This document shows, in pieces, positions 55,105 through 64,000 of a stretch of DNA of 64,000 bases; the first letter of the stretch is position 1; each line of letters opens with the position of its first letter. The DNA lies in contig NZ_JAERRA010000002.1 in NCBI RefSeq assembly GCF_016735685.1, positions 645,288-709,287 on the forward strand, in the 5' to 3' direction. Made by a program: the position numbers and the translations under genes. Under the pieces are notes generated by a model. It ran no database searches, had not been told where the DNA came from, and worked only from the letters and a program-made list of their open reading frames with translations. Source of the stretch: Piscinibacter lacus. GTDB lineage: Bacteria > Pseudomonadota > Gammaproteobacteria > Burkholderiales > Burkholderiaceae_C.

Positions 55105-56385
55105 TCAGGCGCCGGCCGCCGAGGCGGCGGAGGCCGGGGCGGCGGCCGGCGCCGCGCCCGGGGCGGCTTCGACCGGCAGGCCATTGGCATCGACCGGCAG
55201 TTCCAGCGGCTCCAGCGGCGCGCCGGGGCGCACGCGCTGCAAGCCGCTGACAACCACCTTCTCGCCCGCGGCCAGGCCCTTCTCGATCACCCGCATGCCC
55301 TCGCGCAGCGCGCCGGGCTGGACTTCGCGGTACTGCGCGATCTTGTCCGCGCCGACCACGTAGACGAACTTCTTGCTCTGGTCCGTGCCGATCGCGCGGT
55401 CCGGCGTCAGCACGACCTTGCGCGGCTCGCCACCCGCGAGCTGGATGCGTGCGAACAGGCCCGGCGCGAAGCGGCCGTCGCGGTTGTCGAAGACGGCGCG
55501 GACGCGGATCGCGCCGGTCGCCGGATTCAGGCGGTTGTCGACGAAGTCGACCGCGCCGGCATGCGGCAGGCCGCGCTCGTCGGCCAGGCCCATGCGGGCC
55601 TGCAGCGTCGCCGGGGCCACCTTGCGCAGGCGCAGGAAGGCCTGCTCGCTCACGTCGAAATAGGCATAGACCTTCTGCAGGCTGACCAGGGTGGTCAGCA
55701 CCTGCTCGGGGCCGACGAGGTTGCCGGTGGTGATCTCGGCGCGCGAGAGCTTGCCGGCGATGGGCGCGCGGATTTCGGTGAAGGCCAGGTTCAGGCGGGC
55801 GCCCTGCAGCGCGGCCTCGGCCGCGCGAAGCTGGGCTTCGGCGGTGCGGGCGGCGGCGGCGAGCTGGTCGACCTCCTGGCGCGAGACGGCGCGCGATTCC
55901 AGCAGGCCCTGGGCGCGGCCCAGGTCGGCCTGGGCGATGGCGAACTGGGCCTGGGCGGCCGCCTGCTGCGATTCGAAGCGGGCGACCTCGGCGGCATAGG
56001 TGCGGCGGTCGATGGTGAAGAGCAACTGGCCGGCCTTGACCACCGCGCCGTCGCGGAAATGCACCTTGTCGATGGGGCCGCCGACGCGGGCGCGGATGTC
56101 GACCGATTCGGGCGCTTCGAGGCGGCCGGTGAAGTCGAGCTGCTCACGCACCATGCGCTCGACCGCGGGCGCCACCGCCACCGGCGGCGCACCCGGCGGG
56201 CCGCCCTGGGCCTGGACGCCTTCGCTGCAGCCACTCAGCAGGCTGAGGCTGCCGAGCACGGCGACCAGGGTGGTCGTGGCCGCCAGGGCCCAGGGGCGGC
56301 GGCCCAGGGGCTGGGTGGTGGCGTCGGCGTTGGCGTCGGGGGGGGTGCCGGCGTCGGACGATAGGGGACGGATGGAGGGCGTCAT
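55105..56385 (-). CDS. RND efflux periplasmic adaptor (membrane fusion protein)
   Basis: Adaptor of 426 residues linking pump and outer-membrane channel. After a hydrophobic anchor ending LLSGC (lipoprotein-like) come the lipoyl half VDIRARVGGPIDKVHFRDG, a long helical hairpin rich in Ala/Gln, and the second half NLAFTEIRAPIAGKLSRAEI, then beta-barrel and MP domains. An Ala-rich tail closes it. First gene of the operon; 18 bp before the pump gene. An inverted repeat at 56481-56494 lies upstream. Confidence 0.94.
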   Translation of the reverse strand: MTPSIRPLSSDAGTPPDANADATTQPLGRRPWALAATTTLVAVLGSLSLLSGCSEGVQAQGGPPGAPPVAVAPAVERMVREQLDFTGRLEAPESVDIRARVGGPIDKVHFRDGAVVKAGQLLFTIDRRTYAAEVARFESQQAAAQAQFAIAQADLGRAQGLLESRAVSRQEVDQLAAAARTAEAQLRAAEAALQGARLNLAFTEIRAPIAGKLSRAEITTGNLVGPEQVLTTLVSLQKVYAYFDVSEQAFLRLRKVAPATLQARMGLADERGLPHAGAVDFVDNRLNPATGAIRVRAVFDNRDGRFAPGLFARIQLAGGEPRKVVLTPDRAIGTDQSKKFVYVVGADKIAQYREVQPGALREGMRVIEKGLAAGEKVVVSGLQRVRPGAPLEPLELPVDANGLPVEAAPGAAPAAAPASAASAAGA

Positions 56386-56480
56386 GGTCGTGCAGCTTCT
56401 TTGGCCCGGGCGGCCGGAAGGGGGAGGCAGGGGCCCGGCGCACAGCGCCCGGCCCTTGACCCGCAGTGCAGCAATCTTAA

Positions 56481-56494
56481 TGACCAAACGGTCA
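56481..56494. promoter_or_regulatory. Palindromic operator upstream of RND operon
   Basis: TGACCAAACGGTCA is a perfect 5-bp inverted repeat with a 4-bp spacer, 96 bp upstream of the adaptor gene. On the minus strand a -10-like TAAGAT overlaps its downstream side. Sites like TGACCGTTTGGTCA are typical of TetR/AcrR-type regulators of RND pumps. No such regulator gene is present in the window. Confidence 0.55.
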
Positions 56495-56609
56495 GTCAGG
56501 TGTGACAGCCCAAAGGCCTTAGGCCCCATGAGCCCAAAACGCGGCCCGCTTGCGCGGCAGCGGCGAAGCGAGGCGCAGCCCGCCGCCGCGGCTTTGGCAT
56601 GATGGGCCG

Positions 56610-57074
56610 ATGCCCGAACTGCGCAGCCTGCCGCCCGCCCCGCCGCCCCCGAGCGAGCCGCGCCGCCACGGCCCGGCCGCCTATGCCGTGCGGGTGGCGC
56701 CGAGCCGCATCGACGGCCAGGGCGCCTATGCCGACGAGGCGGTGCCGGCGCGGCGCAAGATCGGCGAGATCCGCGGCGAGCGCATCAGCGTGCGCGAGGC
56801 CCGTCGGCGCGCCAAGGGCCTGGCGCGGATCATGATCGTCGAGCTCGATGCGCATCACGCGATCGACGCAGCGGGCTCCTCGGATCCGCTGCGCTTCGTC
56901 AACCACAGCTGCGCGCCGAATGCGGTGCTGCGCATCCGCCAGGGCCGGGTGGAGTTCTACGCCCTGCGCGCGCTGAGCCCGGGCGAGGAGATCACCGCCG
57001 ACTACGGCGAGTCGCACCACGCCGGCCAGTTGCGCTGCGGCTGCGGCGCGCCCAACTGCCGCGGCGCGATCTGA
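56610..57074 (+). CDS. SET-domain protein (putative protein lysine methyltransferase)
   Basis: Small protein of 154 residues. The SET core is visible: [20 protein letters not shown] at the start, [11 protein letters not shown] (95-105), which forms the SAM and substrate-binding pseudoknot, and [10 protein letters not shown] (125-134) with the catalytic Tyr. The C-terminus has a post-SET-like cysteine trio, CGCGAPNC (Cys143, 145, 150), which with Cys101 may bind zinc. Such genes occur in Burkholderiales and some Xanthomonadales. Target unknown. A longer start at 56550 lacks matches to the family. Confidence 0.85.
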   Translation: MPELRSLPPAPPPPSEPRRHGPAAYAVRVAPSRIDGQGAYADEAVPARRKIGEIRGERISVREARRRAKGLARIMIVELDAHHAIDAAGSSDPLRFVNHSCAPNAVLRIRQGRVEFYALRALSPGEEITADYGESHHAGQLRCGCGAPNCRGAI

Positions 57075-57138
57075 ACCGGGCCCGCCCCCGGGCCGGCGGG
57101 CTTCGCGGAAAATCCACGGTTTCCTCCGCGAGGCCCCG

Positions 57139-58548
57139 ATGAACGACGACACCCCCCGCGAAGCCAGCGCCCCCGTGGCCGAGGCCCCTGCCGCTGCCGG
57201 CAAGAAGGTCTACATCAAGACCTTCGGCTGCCAGATGAACGAGTACGACTCGGACAAGATGGTGGACGTGATGCGCGCCGCCGAAGGCTACGAGCCCACG
57301 CAGGACCCGGAGCAGGCCGACCTGATCCTCTTCAACACCTGCTCGGTGCGCGAGAAGGCGCAGGAGAAGGTCTTCAGCGACCTGGGCCGGGTCAAGCACC
57401 TGAAGGCGCGCGGCACCAAGATTGCCGTGGGCGGCTGCGTGGCCAGCCAGGAAGGCGCGGCCCTGCTGGACCGTGCGCCCTATGTGGACGTGGTCTTTGG
57501 CCCCCAGACCCTGCACCGCCTGCCCGAGCTGCTAAAGCGCCGCGACAGCCAGCGCCGGCCGCAGGTCGACATCAGCTTCCCCGAGGTCGAGAAGTTCGAC
57601 CACCTGCCGCCCGCCCGGGTGGAGGGCGCCAGCGCCTTCGTCTCCATCATGGAAGGTTGCAGCAAGTACTGCAGCTACTGCGTGGTGCCCTACACCCGCG
57701 GCGAGGAGGTGAGCCGGCCCTTCGACGACGTGCTGAGCGAGGTGGCCCACCTGGCCGAGCAGGGCGTGAAGGAAGTGACGCTGCTGGGCCAGAACGTGAA
57801 CGCCTACCGCGGGCCGATGGGCGGCACGGCCGAGATCGCCGACTTCGCCTTCCTGCTGGAAGTGGTGGCCGAGATCCCGGGCATCGAGCGCATCCGCTAC
57901 ACGACCAGCCATCCCAAGGAGTTCAGCGCGCGGCTGATCGAGCTCTACGGCCGCTGCGACAAGCTGGTCAACCATGTGCACCTGCCGGTGCAGCACGGCA
58001 GCGACCGCGTGCTGATGGCGATGAAGCGCGGCTACACCGCGCTGGAGTTCAAGAGCATCGTGCGCCGCCTGCGCGCGCTGCGGCCGGACATCGCCATCGG
58101 CAGCGACTTCATCGTCGGCTTTCCCGGCGAGACCGAGGCCGACTTCGCCCTGCTGATGAAGCTGGTCGAGGAGGTGGCCTTTGACGCGAGCTTCAGCTTC
58201 ATCTACAGCAGCCGGCCCGGCACGCCCGCCGCGGCGCTGGCCGACGACACGCCGGCGGAGGTGAAGCTCAAGCGCCTGCAAGTCCTGCAAGCGGCGATCG
58301 AGGCCGAGGCGCAGCGCCGCAGCCAGGCCCTGGTCGGCTGCATGCAGCGCGTGCTGGTCGAGGGCCCGAGCCGCAAGGACCCGACCGAGCTGATGGGCCG
58401 CACCGAGTGCAACCGCATCGTCAACTTCGCCCCCGGCCCGCAGCCGCAGCGCCTGGTCGGCCAGTTGCTGGACCTGCGCATCACCCAGGCCCTGCCGCAT
58501 TCGCTGCGCGCCGAGCTGCCCACGCGCGAGGCCGTGCTCAGCGCCTGA
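57139..58548 (+). CDS. miaB: tRNA-2-methylthio-N6-dimethylallyladenosine synthase
   Basis: Radical SAM methylthiotransferase acting on i6A37 of tRNA. The 469-residue protein has the N-terminal UPF0004 domain with cluster cysteines in [18 protein letters not shown] and VGGCVAS, the radical SAM motif CSKYCSYC (CX3CX2C) and a C-terminal TRAM domain with [20 protein letters not shown]. All residues expected are present. Its CX3CX2C spacing is a useful internal contrast to the radical SAM gene at 22984. Confidence 0.97.
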   Translation: MNDDTPREASAPVAEAPAAAGKKVYIKTFGCQMNEYDSDKMVDVMRAAEGYEPTQDPEQADLILFNTCSVREKAQEKVFSDLGRVKHLKARGTKIAVGGCVASQEGAALLDRAPYVDVVFGPQTLHRLPELLKRRDSQRRPQVDISFPEVEKFDHLPPARVEGASAFVSIMEGCSKYCSYCVVPYTRGEEVSRPFDDVLSEVAHLAEQGVKEVTLLGQNVNAYRGPMGGTAEIADFAFLLEVVAEIPGIERIRYTTSHPKEFSARLIELYGRCDKLVNHVHLPVQHGSDRVLMAMKRGYTALEFKSIVRRLRALRPDIAIGSDFIVGFPGETEADFALLMKLVEEVAFDASFSFIYSSRPGTPAAALADDTPAEVKLKRLQVLQAAIEAEAQRRSQALVGCMQRVLVEGPSRKDPTELMGRTECNRIVNFAPGPQPQRLVGQLLDLRITQALPHSLRAELPTREAVLSA

Positions 58549-58632
58549 GCCTGGGCTCTGTCCTGAAGCCCAAAGCCCGAAGCACGCATCCCCCGGCGGC
58601 CTGACGGCCGCCACTTGCCGGAGCCCCATGCC

Positions 58633-60189
58633 ATGAACGCCCCCGAACGCCTGCTGCCGTCCCCGGATGCCGAGGCCCTGCGTGCCCATGTGGACCGCGC
58701 CTGGGCCGAGCGCATCGTGCCCGCGCTGCGCGACTACATCGCCATCCCGGCCAAGAGCCCGCTCTTCGATCCCGACTGGGCCGAGCACGGCCACCTGGAG
58801 AAGGTGCTGCGCGACGCGTCGACCTGGGTCGAGGCGCAGGGTCTGAGGGGCCTGCGGCTGGAGATCGTCCGCCTGACGGGCCCCGACGGCCGCCCGCGCA
58901 CGCCGGTGATCTTCTTCGAGCTGGCGGCGAGTACGCCGGCTGCTGCGGTGCGTGCGCAGGACGATCCGACCGTGCTGCTCTATGGCCATCTGGACAAGCA
59001 GCCCGAGTTCGATGGCTGGAGGACCGGCCTCGGTCCGTGGACGCCGGTGCTGCAGGGCGAGCGGCTCTACGGCCGCGGCAGCGCCGACGATGGCTACGCC
59101 GTCTACAGCGCCGTCACGGCGTTGGCCGCGCTTCAGGCCCAGGGCCTGCCGCACCCGCGCTGCGTGGGCCTGATCGAGAGCTGCGAGGAAAGCGGCTCGG
59201 GCGACCTGCCGGCCTACCTGGACGCGCTGCGCCCGCGCCTGGGCGATGTGCAGCTCGTCGTCTGCCTGGATTCGGGGGCCGGCAACTACGAGCAGCTCTG
59301 GCTGACCAGCAGCCTGCGCGGCAACGTGACCGGCACGCTGCGGGTGGAGGTGCTGGACGAGGGCGTGCACTCGGGCGACGGCAGCGGCCTAGTGCCCTCG
59401 AGCTTCCGCATCCTGCGCCATCTGCTGGACCGGCTGGAGGACAGCGGCAGCGGTCGCGTGCTGCCCGAGAGCTTCCATGTCGCGATCCCGGCCGAGCGGG
59501 TGGCCCAGGCGCAGCAGGCCGCCGCCATCCTTGGGGCCGAGGTCTGGAAGCGCTACCCCTGGGCCTGCGGCGCCGACGGCGGCTTCGTGCTGCCGGTGAC
59601 GACCGACCCGGCCGAGGTGCTGCTCAACCGCACCTGGCGCCCGACGCTGAGCGTGACCGGCGCCGACGGCTTTCCCGCCACCCGCAGCGCCGGCAATGTG
59701 CTGCGGCCCTTCACCGCCTTCAAGCTCAGCCTGCGCTTGCCGCCGGGCGTGGATGGCCATGTCGCCGCCCAGCGCCTGAAGGCCCTGCTGGAAGATCAGG
59801 CGCCCTACAACGCGCGGGTCACCTTCGAGCCCGATGGCCGGGCCGGCCCCGACGATGACGGCCAGGGCTCGGCGCGCTGGGGCGCGACGGGCTGGAATGC
59901 GCCCTCGCTCGCGCCCTGGCTGGATGCGGCGCTGGAGGCCGCCTCGCGCACGCACTTCGGCGCGTCCTATGCCCACATCGGCCAGGGCGGCACCATCCCG
60001 CTGATGAGCTTGCTGGAGGCGGGCTTCCCCAAGGCGCAGATGATGGTCTGCGGGGTGCTGGGCCCGAAGAGCAATGCGCATGGCCCCAACGAGTTCCTGC
60101 ACCTGCCCTATGCGCAGCGGCTGACGGCCAGCGTCGCCGAGGTGATCGCGGCCTTCGCGCGCACGAAGGCTGAGGCTGTGGCGGGCTGA
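58633..60189 (+). CDS. M20-family metallopeptidase
   Basis: Probable dipeptidase or carboxypeptidase of 518 residues, cytosolic. Metal-site motifs are LLYGHLDKQPEFDGW (His and Asp), YGRGSADDGYAVYS, and IESCEESGSGDLPAYL with the catalytic Glu. A dimerisation domain lies in the middle (GVHSGDGSG). ATG 58633 begins after a weak SD; an in-frame TTG at 58615 is less likely. Substrate not predictable. Confidence 0.93.
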   Translation: MNAPERLLPSPDAEALRAHVDRAWAERIVPALRDYIAIPAKSPLFDPDWAEHGHLEKVLRDASTWVEAQGLRGLRLEIVRLTGPDGRPRTPVIFFELAASTPAAAVRAQDDPTVLLYGHLDKQPEFDGWRTGLGPWTPVLQGERLYGRGSADDGYAVYSAVTALAALQAQGLPHPRCVGLIESCEESGSGDLPAYLDALRPRLGDVQLVVCLDSGAGNYEQLWLTSSLRGNVTGTLRVEVLDEGVHSGDGSGLVPSSFRILRHLLDRLEDSGSGRVLPESFHVAIPAERVAQAQQAAAILGAEVWKRYPWACGADGGFVLPVTTDPAEVLLNRTWRPTLSVTGADGFPATRSAGNVLRPFTAFKLSLRLPPGVDGHVAAQRLKALLEDQAPYNARVTFEPDGRAGPDDDGQGSARWGATGWNAPSLAPWLDAALEAASRTHFGASYAHIGQGGTIPLMSLLEAGFPKAQMMVCGVLGPKSNAHGPNEFLHLPYAQRLTASVAEVIAAFARTKAEAVAG

Positions 60190-60278
60190 GCGGGGGCCGG
60201 TTTTCACGGCCGGGTCATGCAAGGCGCTTAGGGTCCGGTCCACGCCGCGACCTGTCCCGCGGACGCAGGAAGCCGACC

Positions 60279-61193
60279 ATGACCCGCCCCGACGACGACC
60301 GCGCGACCGGCGCCGAACCCGACCTGGCCGAGCGCCTCTTCCTGGACCGGCTCGACAGCCTGGACGAGGAACTGGAACTGGAATTCGACGACCGCGACGC
60401 CGGCCGCAGCGCGGAAAGCCGCGACGAACGCCGACGCTACTTCCAGGAGTTGTTCCGCTTGCAGGGCGAGCTGGTCAAGCTGCAAGACTGGGTGCAGCAC
60501 ACGCGGCACAAGGTGGTCATCCTCTTCGAGGGCCGTGACGCGGCCGGCAAGGGCGGCGTGATCAAGCGTATCACCCAGCGGCTGAACCCGCGCGTCTGCC
60601 GCGTGGCCGCGCTGCCGGCGCCGAACGACCGCGAGCGCACGCAGTGGTACTTCCAGCGCTATGCCGCCCACCTGCCGGCTGCGGGCGAGATCGTGCTGTT
60701 TGACCGCAGTTGGTACAACCGTGCGGGCGTCGAGCGGGTGATGGGCTTCTGCACCGAGGCCGAGGTCGAGGAGTTCTTCCGCTCGGTGCCCGAGTTCGAG
60801 CGCATGCTGGTGCGCTCGGGCATCCAGCTCATCAAGTACTGGTTCTCGATCACCGACGAGGAGCAGGAAGCCCGCTTCGTAGCCCGCATCCAGGATCCGC
60901 TCAAGCAGTGGAAGCTCAGCCCCATGGACCTGGAAAGCCGGCGCCGCTGGGAGGACTACACCGTGGCCAAGGAAGCGATGCTGGAGCGCACGCACATCGC
61001 CGAGGCGCCTTGGTGGGTGGTGCAAGCCGTCGACAAGAAGAAGGCACGACTGAACTGCATCGCCCATCTGCTGGATCAGATGCCCTATGCCGAGGTGGAG
61101 CGTCCCGCCATCCAATTGCCGCAGCGGGTGCGGCATGCGGATTACCTGCGGCATCCGGTGCCGCAGGATCTAATCGTGCCTGAGCGTTACTGA
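60279..61193 (+). CDS. ppk2: Polyphosphate kinase 2
   Basis: PPK2-family enzyme of 304 residues, using polyphosphate to phosphorylate nucleoside diphosphates or monophosphates. The Walker A motif is EGRDAAGKGG, the Walker B/lid region is DRSWYNRAGVERVMGFC, and WKLSPMD is family-typical. Length and single domain suit class I, which works on GDP/ADP. An acidic N-terminal region (LDEELELEFDDRD) precedes it. Class assignment is an inference. Confidence 0.95.
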   Translation: MTRPDDDRATGAEPDLAERLFLDRLDSLDEELELEFDDRDAGRSAESRDERRRYFQELFRLQGELVKLQDWVQHTRHKVVILFEGRDAAGKGGVIKRITQRLNPRVCRVAALPAPNDRERTQWYFQRYAAHLPAAGEIVLFDRSWYNRAGVERVMGFCTEAEVEEFFRSVPEFERMLVRSGIQLIKYWFSITDEEQEARFVARIQDPLKQWKLSPMDLESRRRWEDYTVAKEAMLERTHIAEAPWWVVQAVDKKKARLNCIAHLLDQMPYAEVERPAIQLPQRVRHADYLRHPVPQDLIVPERY

Positions 61194-61277
61194 ACTGCCG
61201 GACCGGGCGGCCTGCCGAGCGGCTGCCTTGCCGATGCCGAACGAGCCGGCGCGGGTCGAGCCGGGCCGCGCAAGTGC

Positions 61278-62036
61278 TCAGACTGGCAGCGGACCGCGAC
61301 GCAACCAGCAACGCAGGATGGCCGCGGCCATCGGCGCCGCCACTTCGGCCAGGTAGCGCAGGAAGTCGCCATGGGCGGCGTCGTCGGCCCGGTCGGAGAT
61401 GCTGCGGATCACGGCATAGGGCACATCGCAGTCGTGGCAGACCTGGGCCAGGGCAGCGCCCTCCATCTCGACCGCCAGGGCATCGGGAAGCTCGTGGCGC
61501 AAGGCCTGACTTTCTGCCGCGGTGGCGACAAAGCGATCGCCGCTGACGATCAGGCCCTCGTGCAGGCGCGGCTGCGAGACGCCCAAGGCCTCCAGCGAGG
61601 CGGCCAGCGCCAGCCGCTCGACCGCCAAAGCCTCGGCCGCGGCGGCCTGCAAGCCATCACTCAGCTCGGCATCGGTCGGGAAGCGGGAGCGTCCGGTCAG
61701 CGGCACCTCATGCCGCGGAAACAGGGGGGAGACGTCCAGATCGTGCTGCAGCAGCTCGCGGGCGATGACGATGTCGCCCACCCGAGCCTGCGGATGCAGG
61801 CCGCCCGCCACGCCGGTGAAGACGATCGCCCGCGCCTTGAAACGCTCGATCAGCAAGGTGGCCGTGGTTGCGGCTGCGACCTTGCCGATGCGCGAAAGCA
61901 CCAGCACCACGTCCTGTCCTTCGAGACGACCTGCGTGAAAGGCACGGCCGGCATGGTGATGCACGGTCGGCGAGTCCAACTGGGCCAGAAGCGCGGCAAG
62001 CTCCTCGGGCATGGCCGCCATCAGGGCCAGGGTCAT
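61278..62036 (-). CDS. mtnN: 5'-methylthioadenosine/S-adenosylhomocysteine nucleosidase
   Basis: Hydrolyses MTA and SAH to adenine and the thioribose compound. The 252-residue PNP-family protein has the expected FTGVAGGLHPQARVGDIVI, the substrate loop LIVSGDRFVA and the catalytic region AVEMEGAALAQVC. ATG 62036 is preceded by AAGGA. It lies 41 bp after fadD, likely co-transcribed. It fits with the several SAM-consuming enzymes in the window. Confidence 0.93.
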   Translation of the reverse strand: MTLALMAAMPEELAALLAQLDSPTVHHHAGRAFHAGRLEGQDVVLVLSRIGKVAAATTATLLIERFKARAIVFTGVAGGLHPQARVGDIVIARELLQHDLDVSPLFPRHEVPLTGRSRFPTDAELSDGLQAAAAEALAVERLALAASLEALGVSQPRLHEGLIVSGDRFVATAAESQALRHELPDALAVEMEGAALAQVCHDCDVPYAVIRSISDRADDAAHGDFLRYLAEVAAPMAAAILRCWLRRGPLPV

Positions 62037-62077
62037 GACAATCCTTGAACAGGGCGAGGGCGACGGGAGCGCATGAA

Positions 62078-63742
62078 TCAGCGCAGCTCGCGTCGAAGGA
62101 TCTTGCCGACCGGGGTCTTGGGCAAGTCGGCCCGGAACTCGATCTGGCGCGGACGCTTGTAGCCGGTCAGATTGGCATGGCAGTAGGTGCGCACTTGCTC
62201 CTCGGTGAGGGAGGGGTCCTGACGCACGATGACCAAGCGCACAGCTTCGCCAGATTTCTCGTCGGGTACCCCAACAGCCGCGCACTCAAGCACGCCAGGC
62301 ATGCGCGACATCACATCCTCGATCTCGTTTGGATAGACGTTGAAGCCGCTGACGAGAATCATGTCCTTCTTGCGGTCGACGATCTTGAAGTAGCCGCGCT
62401 CATCGGCCACGCCAATGTCGCCGGTCCGCAGGAAGCCGTCCGCTGTCATCACGGCTGCCGTCTCGTCTGGCCGCTGCCAATAGCCCTGCATCACTTGCGG
62501 GCCGCGGATCGCGATCTCGCCGGGTTCGCCCAGCGCCACCTCCTGCCCGGCGTCGTCAAGCAGCTTGAACTCCGTCGACGGCAGGGGCAAGCCGATCGTG
62601 CCGGTGTAGCTCTTGGCATCGACCGGATTGCAACTGGCGGTCGGGCTGGTTTCCGACAGGCCGTAGCCTTCACAGATCGAACAGCCGGTCTTTTCTAGCC
62701 AAAGCTGCGCGACACCCGCGGTCACCGCCATGCCACCCCCGACGCTCAAACGCAGGCTCGACCAATCGACGGTGTTGAATTCAGGATGCCGCGCCAAGGC
62801 GCCGAACAAGGTATTGACCGCTGGAAAACTGTGGAAGCGATGCGGCTTGAGCGCCTTGAACACCGCAGGCAGGTCTCGGGGATTGGGAATCAGAATGTTG
62901 GCGCCACCGACTCGGAGGCTCAGCATCATGTTCACAGTAAACGCAAAGATGTGATAAAGCGGCAGTGCACAAACCGTCAACAAGGGCTCGTTGGCAGGCA
63001 ACCCACCAAGGACCGGTCGATACCAAGCCTCGCATTGCAGAACATTTGCGATGATGTTCCGGTGGCTGAGAACCGCTCCTTTGCTGACCCCAGTGGTTCC
63101 CCCGGTGTATTGGAGCAACGCCACATCCTCAGCATCAACCTCAGGTCGCTGGTACGGCTGGGCTGCTCCTCGCTGCAAGGCCGTACCGAATCGAACAAAA
63201 CCCGTCGAGTCGAAAGCCGGCACGAGCTTCTTGACGTGCCGCACCACCGCATTGACCACAGCGCCCTTGGCAACTCCCAGCATATCGCCCATGGCGGCAA
63301 GAACCACTCGGTTCGGCGGAATGGCATGCTTGGCAGCGCGCAAAGTCGCTGCGAAATTCTCAAGAATGACGATCGCTGACGATCCGGAATCGCGAAGCTG
63401 ATGCTCAAGCTCGCGCGGGGTGTAGAGCGGGTTGACGTTCACCAGCACACAGCCGGCTCGCAGGATGCCTGCAACGACCACAGGATACTGCGGAACATTG
63501 GGCATCATCACGGCAACGCGATCACCCGCCTGTAAACCCAGCGACTGAAGGTATGCCGCAAAAGCGCGCGATCGAACATCAAGATCGTGAAAGCTGAAGC
63601 TGCGCCCAAGAAAGTGACAGGCCGGACGGCCTAAGAACTTGGCAAAGCTCTCGTCAATCAGTGTCAGCAGTGAGCCGTAGGCACTAGGATCAATGGTAGC
63701 CGGAACACCTTGGGGATAGTGCTTGAGCCAGGCAGCGGTCAT
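62078..63742 (-). CDS. fadD: Long-chain fatty acid-CoA ligase
   Basis: AMP-forming acyl-CoA synthetase of 554 residues. The P-loop QYTGGTTGVSKGAVLSHRN, the adenylate motif EGYGLSETSPT, GDIGVADERGYFKIVDRKKD and the C-terminal Lys in KTPVGKILRRELR are all present. Chain length is inferred from similarity to FadD. The SD (AAGGAGA) is good. By eye, the first two-thirds (about 62700-63740) is markedly less GC-rich than every neighbouring gene, with more A/T-ending codons, which is worth noting. Confidence 0.92.
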   Translation of the reverse strand: MTAAWLKHYPQGVPATIDPSAYGSLLTLIDESFAKFLGRPACHFLGRSFSFHDLDVRSRAFAAYLQSLGLQAGDRVAVMMPNVPQYPVVVAGILRAGCVLVNVNPLYTPRELEHQLRDSGSSAIVILENFAATLRAAKHAIPPNRVVLAAMGDMLGVAKGAVVNAVVRHVKKLVPAFDSTGFVRFGTALQRGAAQPYQRPEVDAEDVALLQYTGGTTGVSKGAVLSHRNIIANVLQCEAWYRPVLGGLPANEPLLTVCALPLYHIFAFTVNMMLSLRVGGANILIPNPRDLPAVFKALKPHRFHSFPAVNTLFGALARHPEFNTVDWSSLRLSVGGGMAVTAGVAQLWLEKTGCSICEGYGLSETSPTASCNPVDAKSYTGTIGLPLPSTEFKLLDDAGQEVALGEPGEIAIRGPQVMQGYWQRPDETAAVMTADGFLRTGDIGVADERGYFKIVDRKKDMILVSGFNVYPNEIEDVMSRMPGVLECAAVGVPDEKSGEAVRLVIVRQDPSLTEEQVRTYCHANLTGYKRPRQIEFRADLPKTPVGKILRRELR

Positions 63743-63841
63743 GATCGTCTCCTTGCAACGGGACTATTGTCCCCAACCCGAGTCATCCCGTCATCAGGTG
63801 AAACCGCAGCGCCTTCGCCGCATTCGAAAACGGCAATGAGA

Positions 63842-63872
63842 AAACCCCCGACCTCATGGAGGACGGGGGTTT
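63842..63872 (-). terminator. rRNA operon terminator
   Basis: Reading on the minus strand, a perfect stem AACCCCCG/CGGGGGTT with inner pairing CCTC/GAGG and a T-rich run (TTTTCTC) lies 10 bp after the 5S gene. It ends the rRNA transcript before fadD. Confidence 0.9.
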
Positions 63873-63881
63873 CAATGTATT

Positions 63882-63997
63882 AGCCTGACGATGTCCTACT
63901 TTCACACGGGCATCCGCACTATCATCGGCGCTGAGGTGTTTCACGGTCCTGTTCGGGATGGGAAGGGGTGGGACCACCTCGCTATGGTCGTCAGGCT
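63882..63997 (-). rRNA. rrf: 5S ribosomal RNA
   Basis: The minus strand reads AGCCTGACGACCATAGCGAG at the 5' end, then CCCGAACAGG and GGGCATCCGC-complementary internal segments typical of 5S rRNA, and ends CGTCAGGCT, which pairs with the 5' end. The 116-nt length is normal. As 5S is last in bacterial rRNA operons, the 23S gene should lie beyond the end of the window. Ends are accurate to about 2 nt. Confidence 0.96.
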
Positions 63998-64000
63998 TAA

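Noticed and set aside
63783..63977. Short open frame overlapping the 5S gene and its terminator
   Set aside because: It lies over a structural RNA and terminator.

Overview
The window is about 64 kb of very GC-rich DNA (roughly 70% or more by eye) with dense, mostly overlapping genes. Gene content points to a betaproteobacterium of the order Burkholderiales, probably in the Rubrivivax/Leptothrix/Roseateles neighbourhood: a two-part PntA transhydrogenase, a Bug-type (TctC) solute receptor, SlyX, metX-metW, PEP-CTERM sorting, YqjD/YqjE-like membrane proteins and a Burkholderiales-type 5S rRNA. The genus is an inference.

Layout. 1-9843 (+): an amylosucrase (5' end outside the window), a sugar MFS transporter, then zwf, pgl, edd, eda, pgi and glk. 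This is an Entner-Doudoroff module joined to sucrose/alpha-glucan use. 9819-12880 (-): an old-yellow-enzyme reductase and a SoxC-like molybdoenzyme with a monohaem cytochrome. 13030-17961 (+): two Crp/Fnr-type regulators, a diguanylate cyclase, a degenerate COG2187-type kinase-like protein and an MgtC/DUF4010 membrane protein. 17981-21940: a YqjD/YqjE-like envelope cluster, a DUF1003 protein, a YgjP-type metalloprotease, SlyX and a patatin lipoprotein. 21977-31640: 3-hydroxyacyl-CoA dehydrogenase, a radical SAM protein with a CX4CX2C cluster motif divergent from a glycosyltransferase, a small methyltransferase divergent from an aminotransferase-EgtB pair, then MnmA and a Nudix hydrolase. 32003-35297 (+): pntAA-panD-pntAB-pntB. 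35482-37508: an ABC-2 exporter. 37666-43134: an ExeM-like nuclease, a PEP-CTERM protein, a small orphan protein and a Bug receptor. 43243-48270: PurB, a GST and a two-component system. 48397-50303: a promoter, SAM-II riboswitch, intrinsic terminator and metX-metW. 50358-56385 (-): an RND efflux operon. 56610-61193 (+): a SET-domain protein, MiaB, an M20 peptidase and PPK2. 61278-63742 (-): MTA/SAH nucleosidase and an acyl-CoA ligase. 63882-63997 (-): 5S rRNA with its terminator, marking the 3' end of an rRNA operon that continues outside the window.

How they work together. The first cluster can take sucrose or glucan sugars through glucose-6-phosphate into the Entner-Doudoroff route and make NADPH with Zwf; Pnt elsewhere balances NADH and NADPH. 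The metX leader carries a complete switch (promoter, aptamer, possible antiterminator, terminator) that should shut off methionine synthesis when S-adenosylmethionine is high. MtnN recycles the by-products of SAM-using enzymes, of which the window encodes several. The most unusual items are the SAM-II/terminator leader in a betaproteobacterium, panD inside the pnt operon, the radical SAM motif variant, the EgtB-aminotransferase pair without EgtD, and a Fnr-geometry palindrome in front of an orphan Crp/Fnr gene. I found no clear evidence for a wholly new defence or mobile system: no CRISPR, prophage, transposase or integron is visible.
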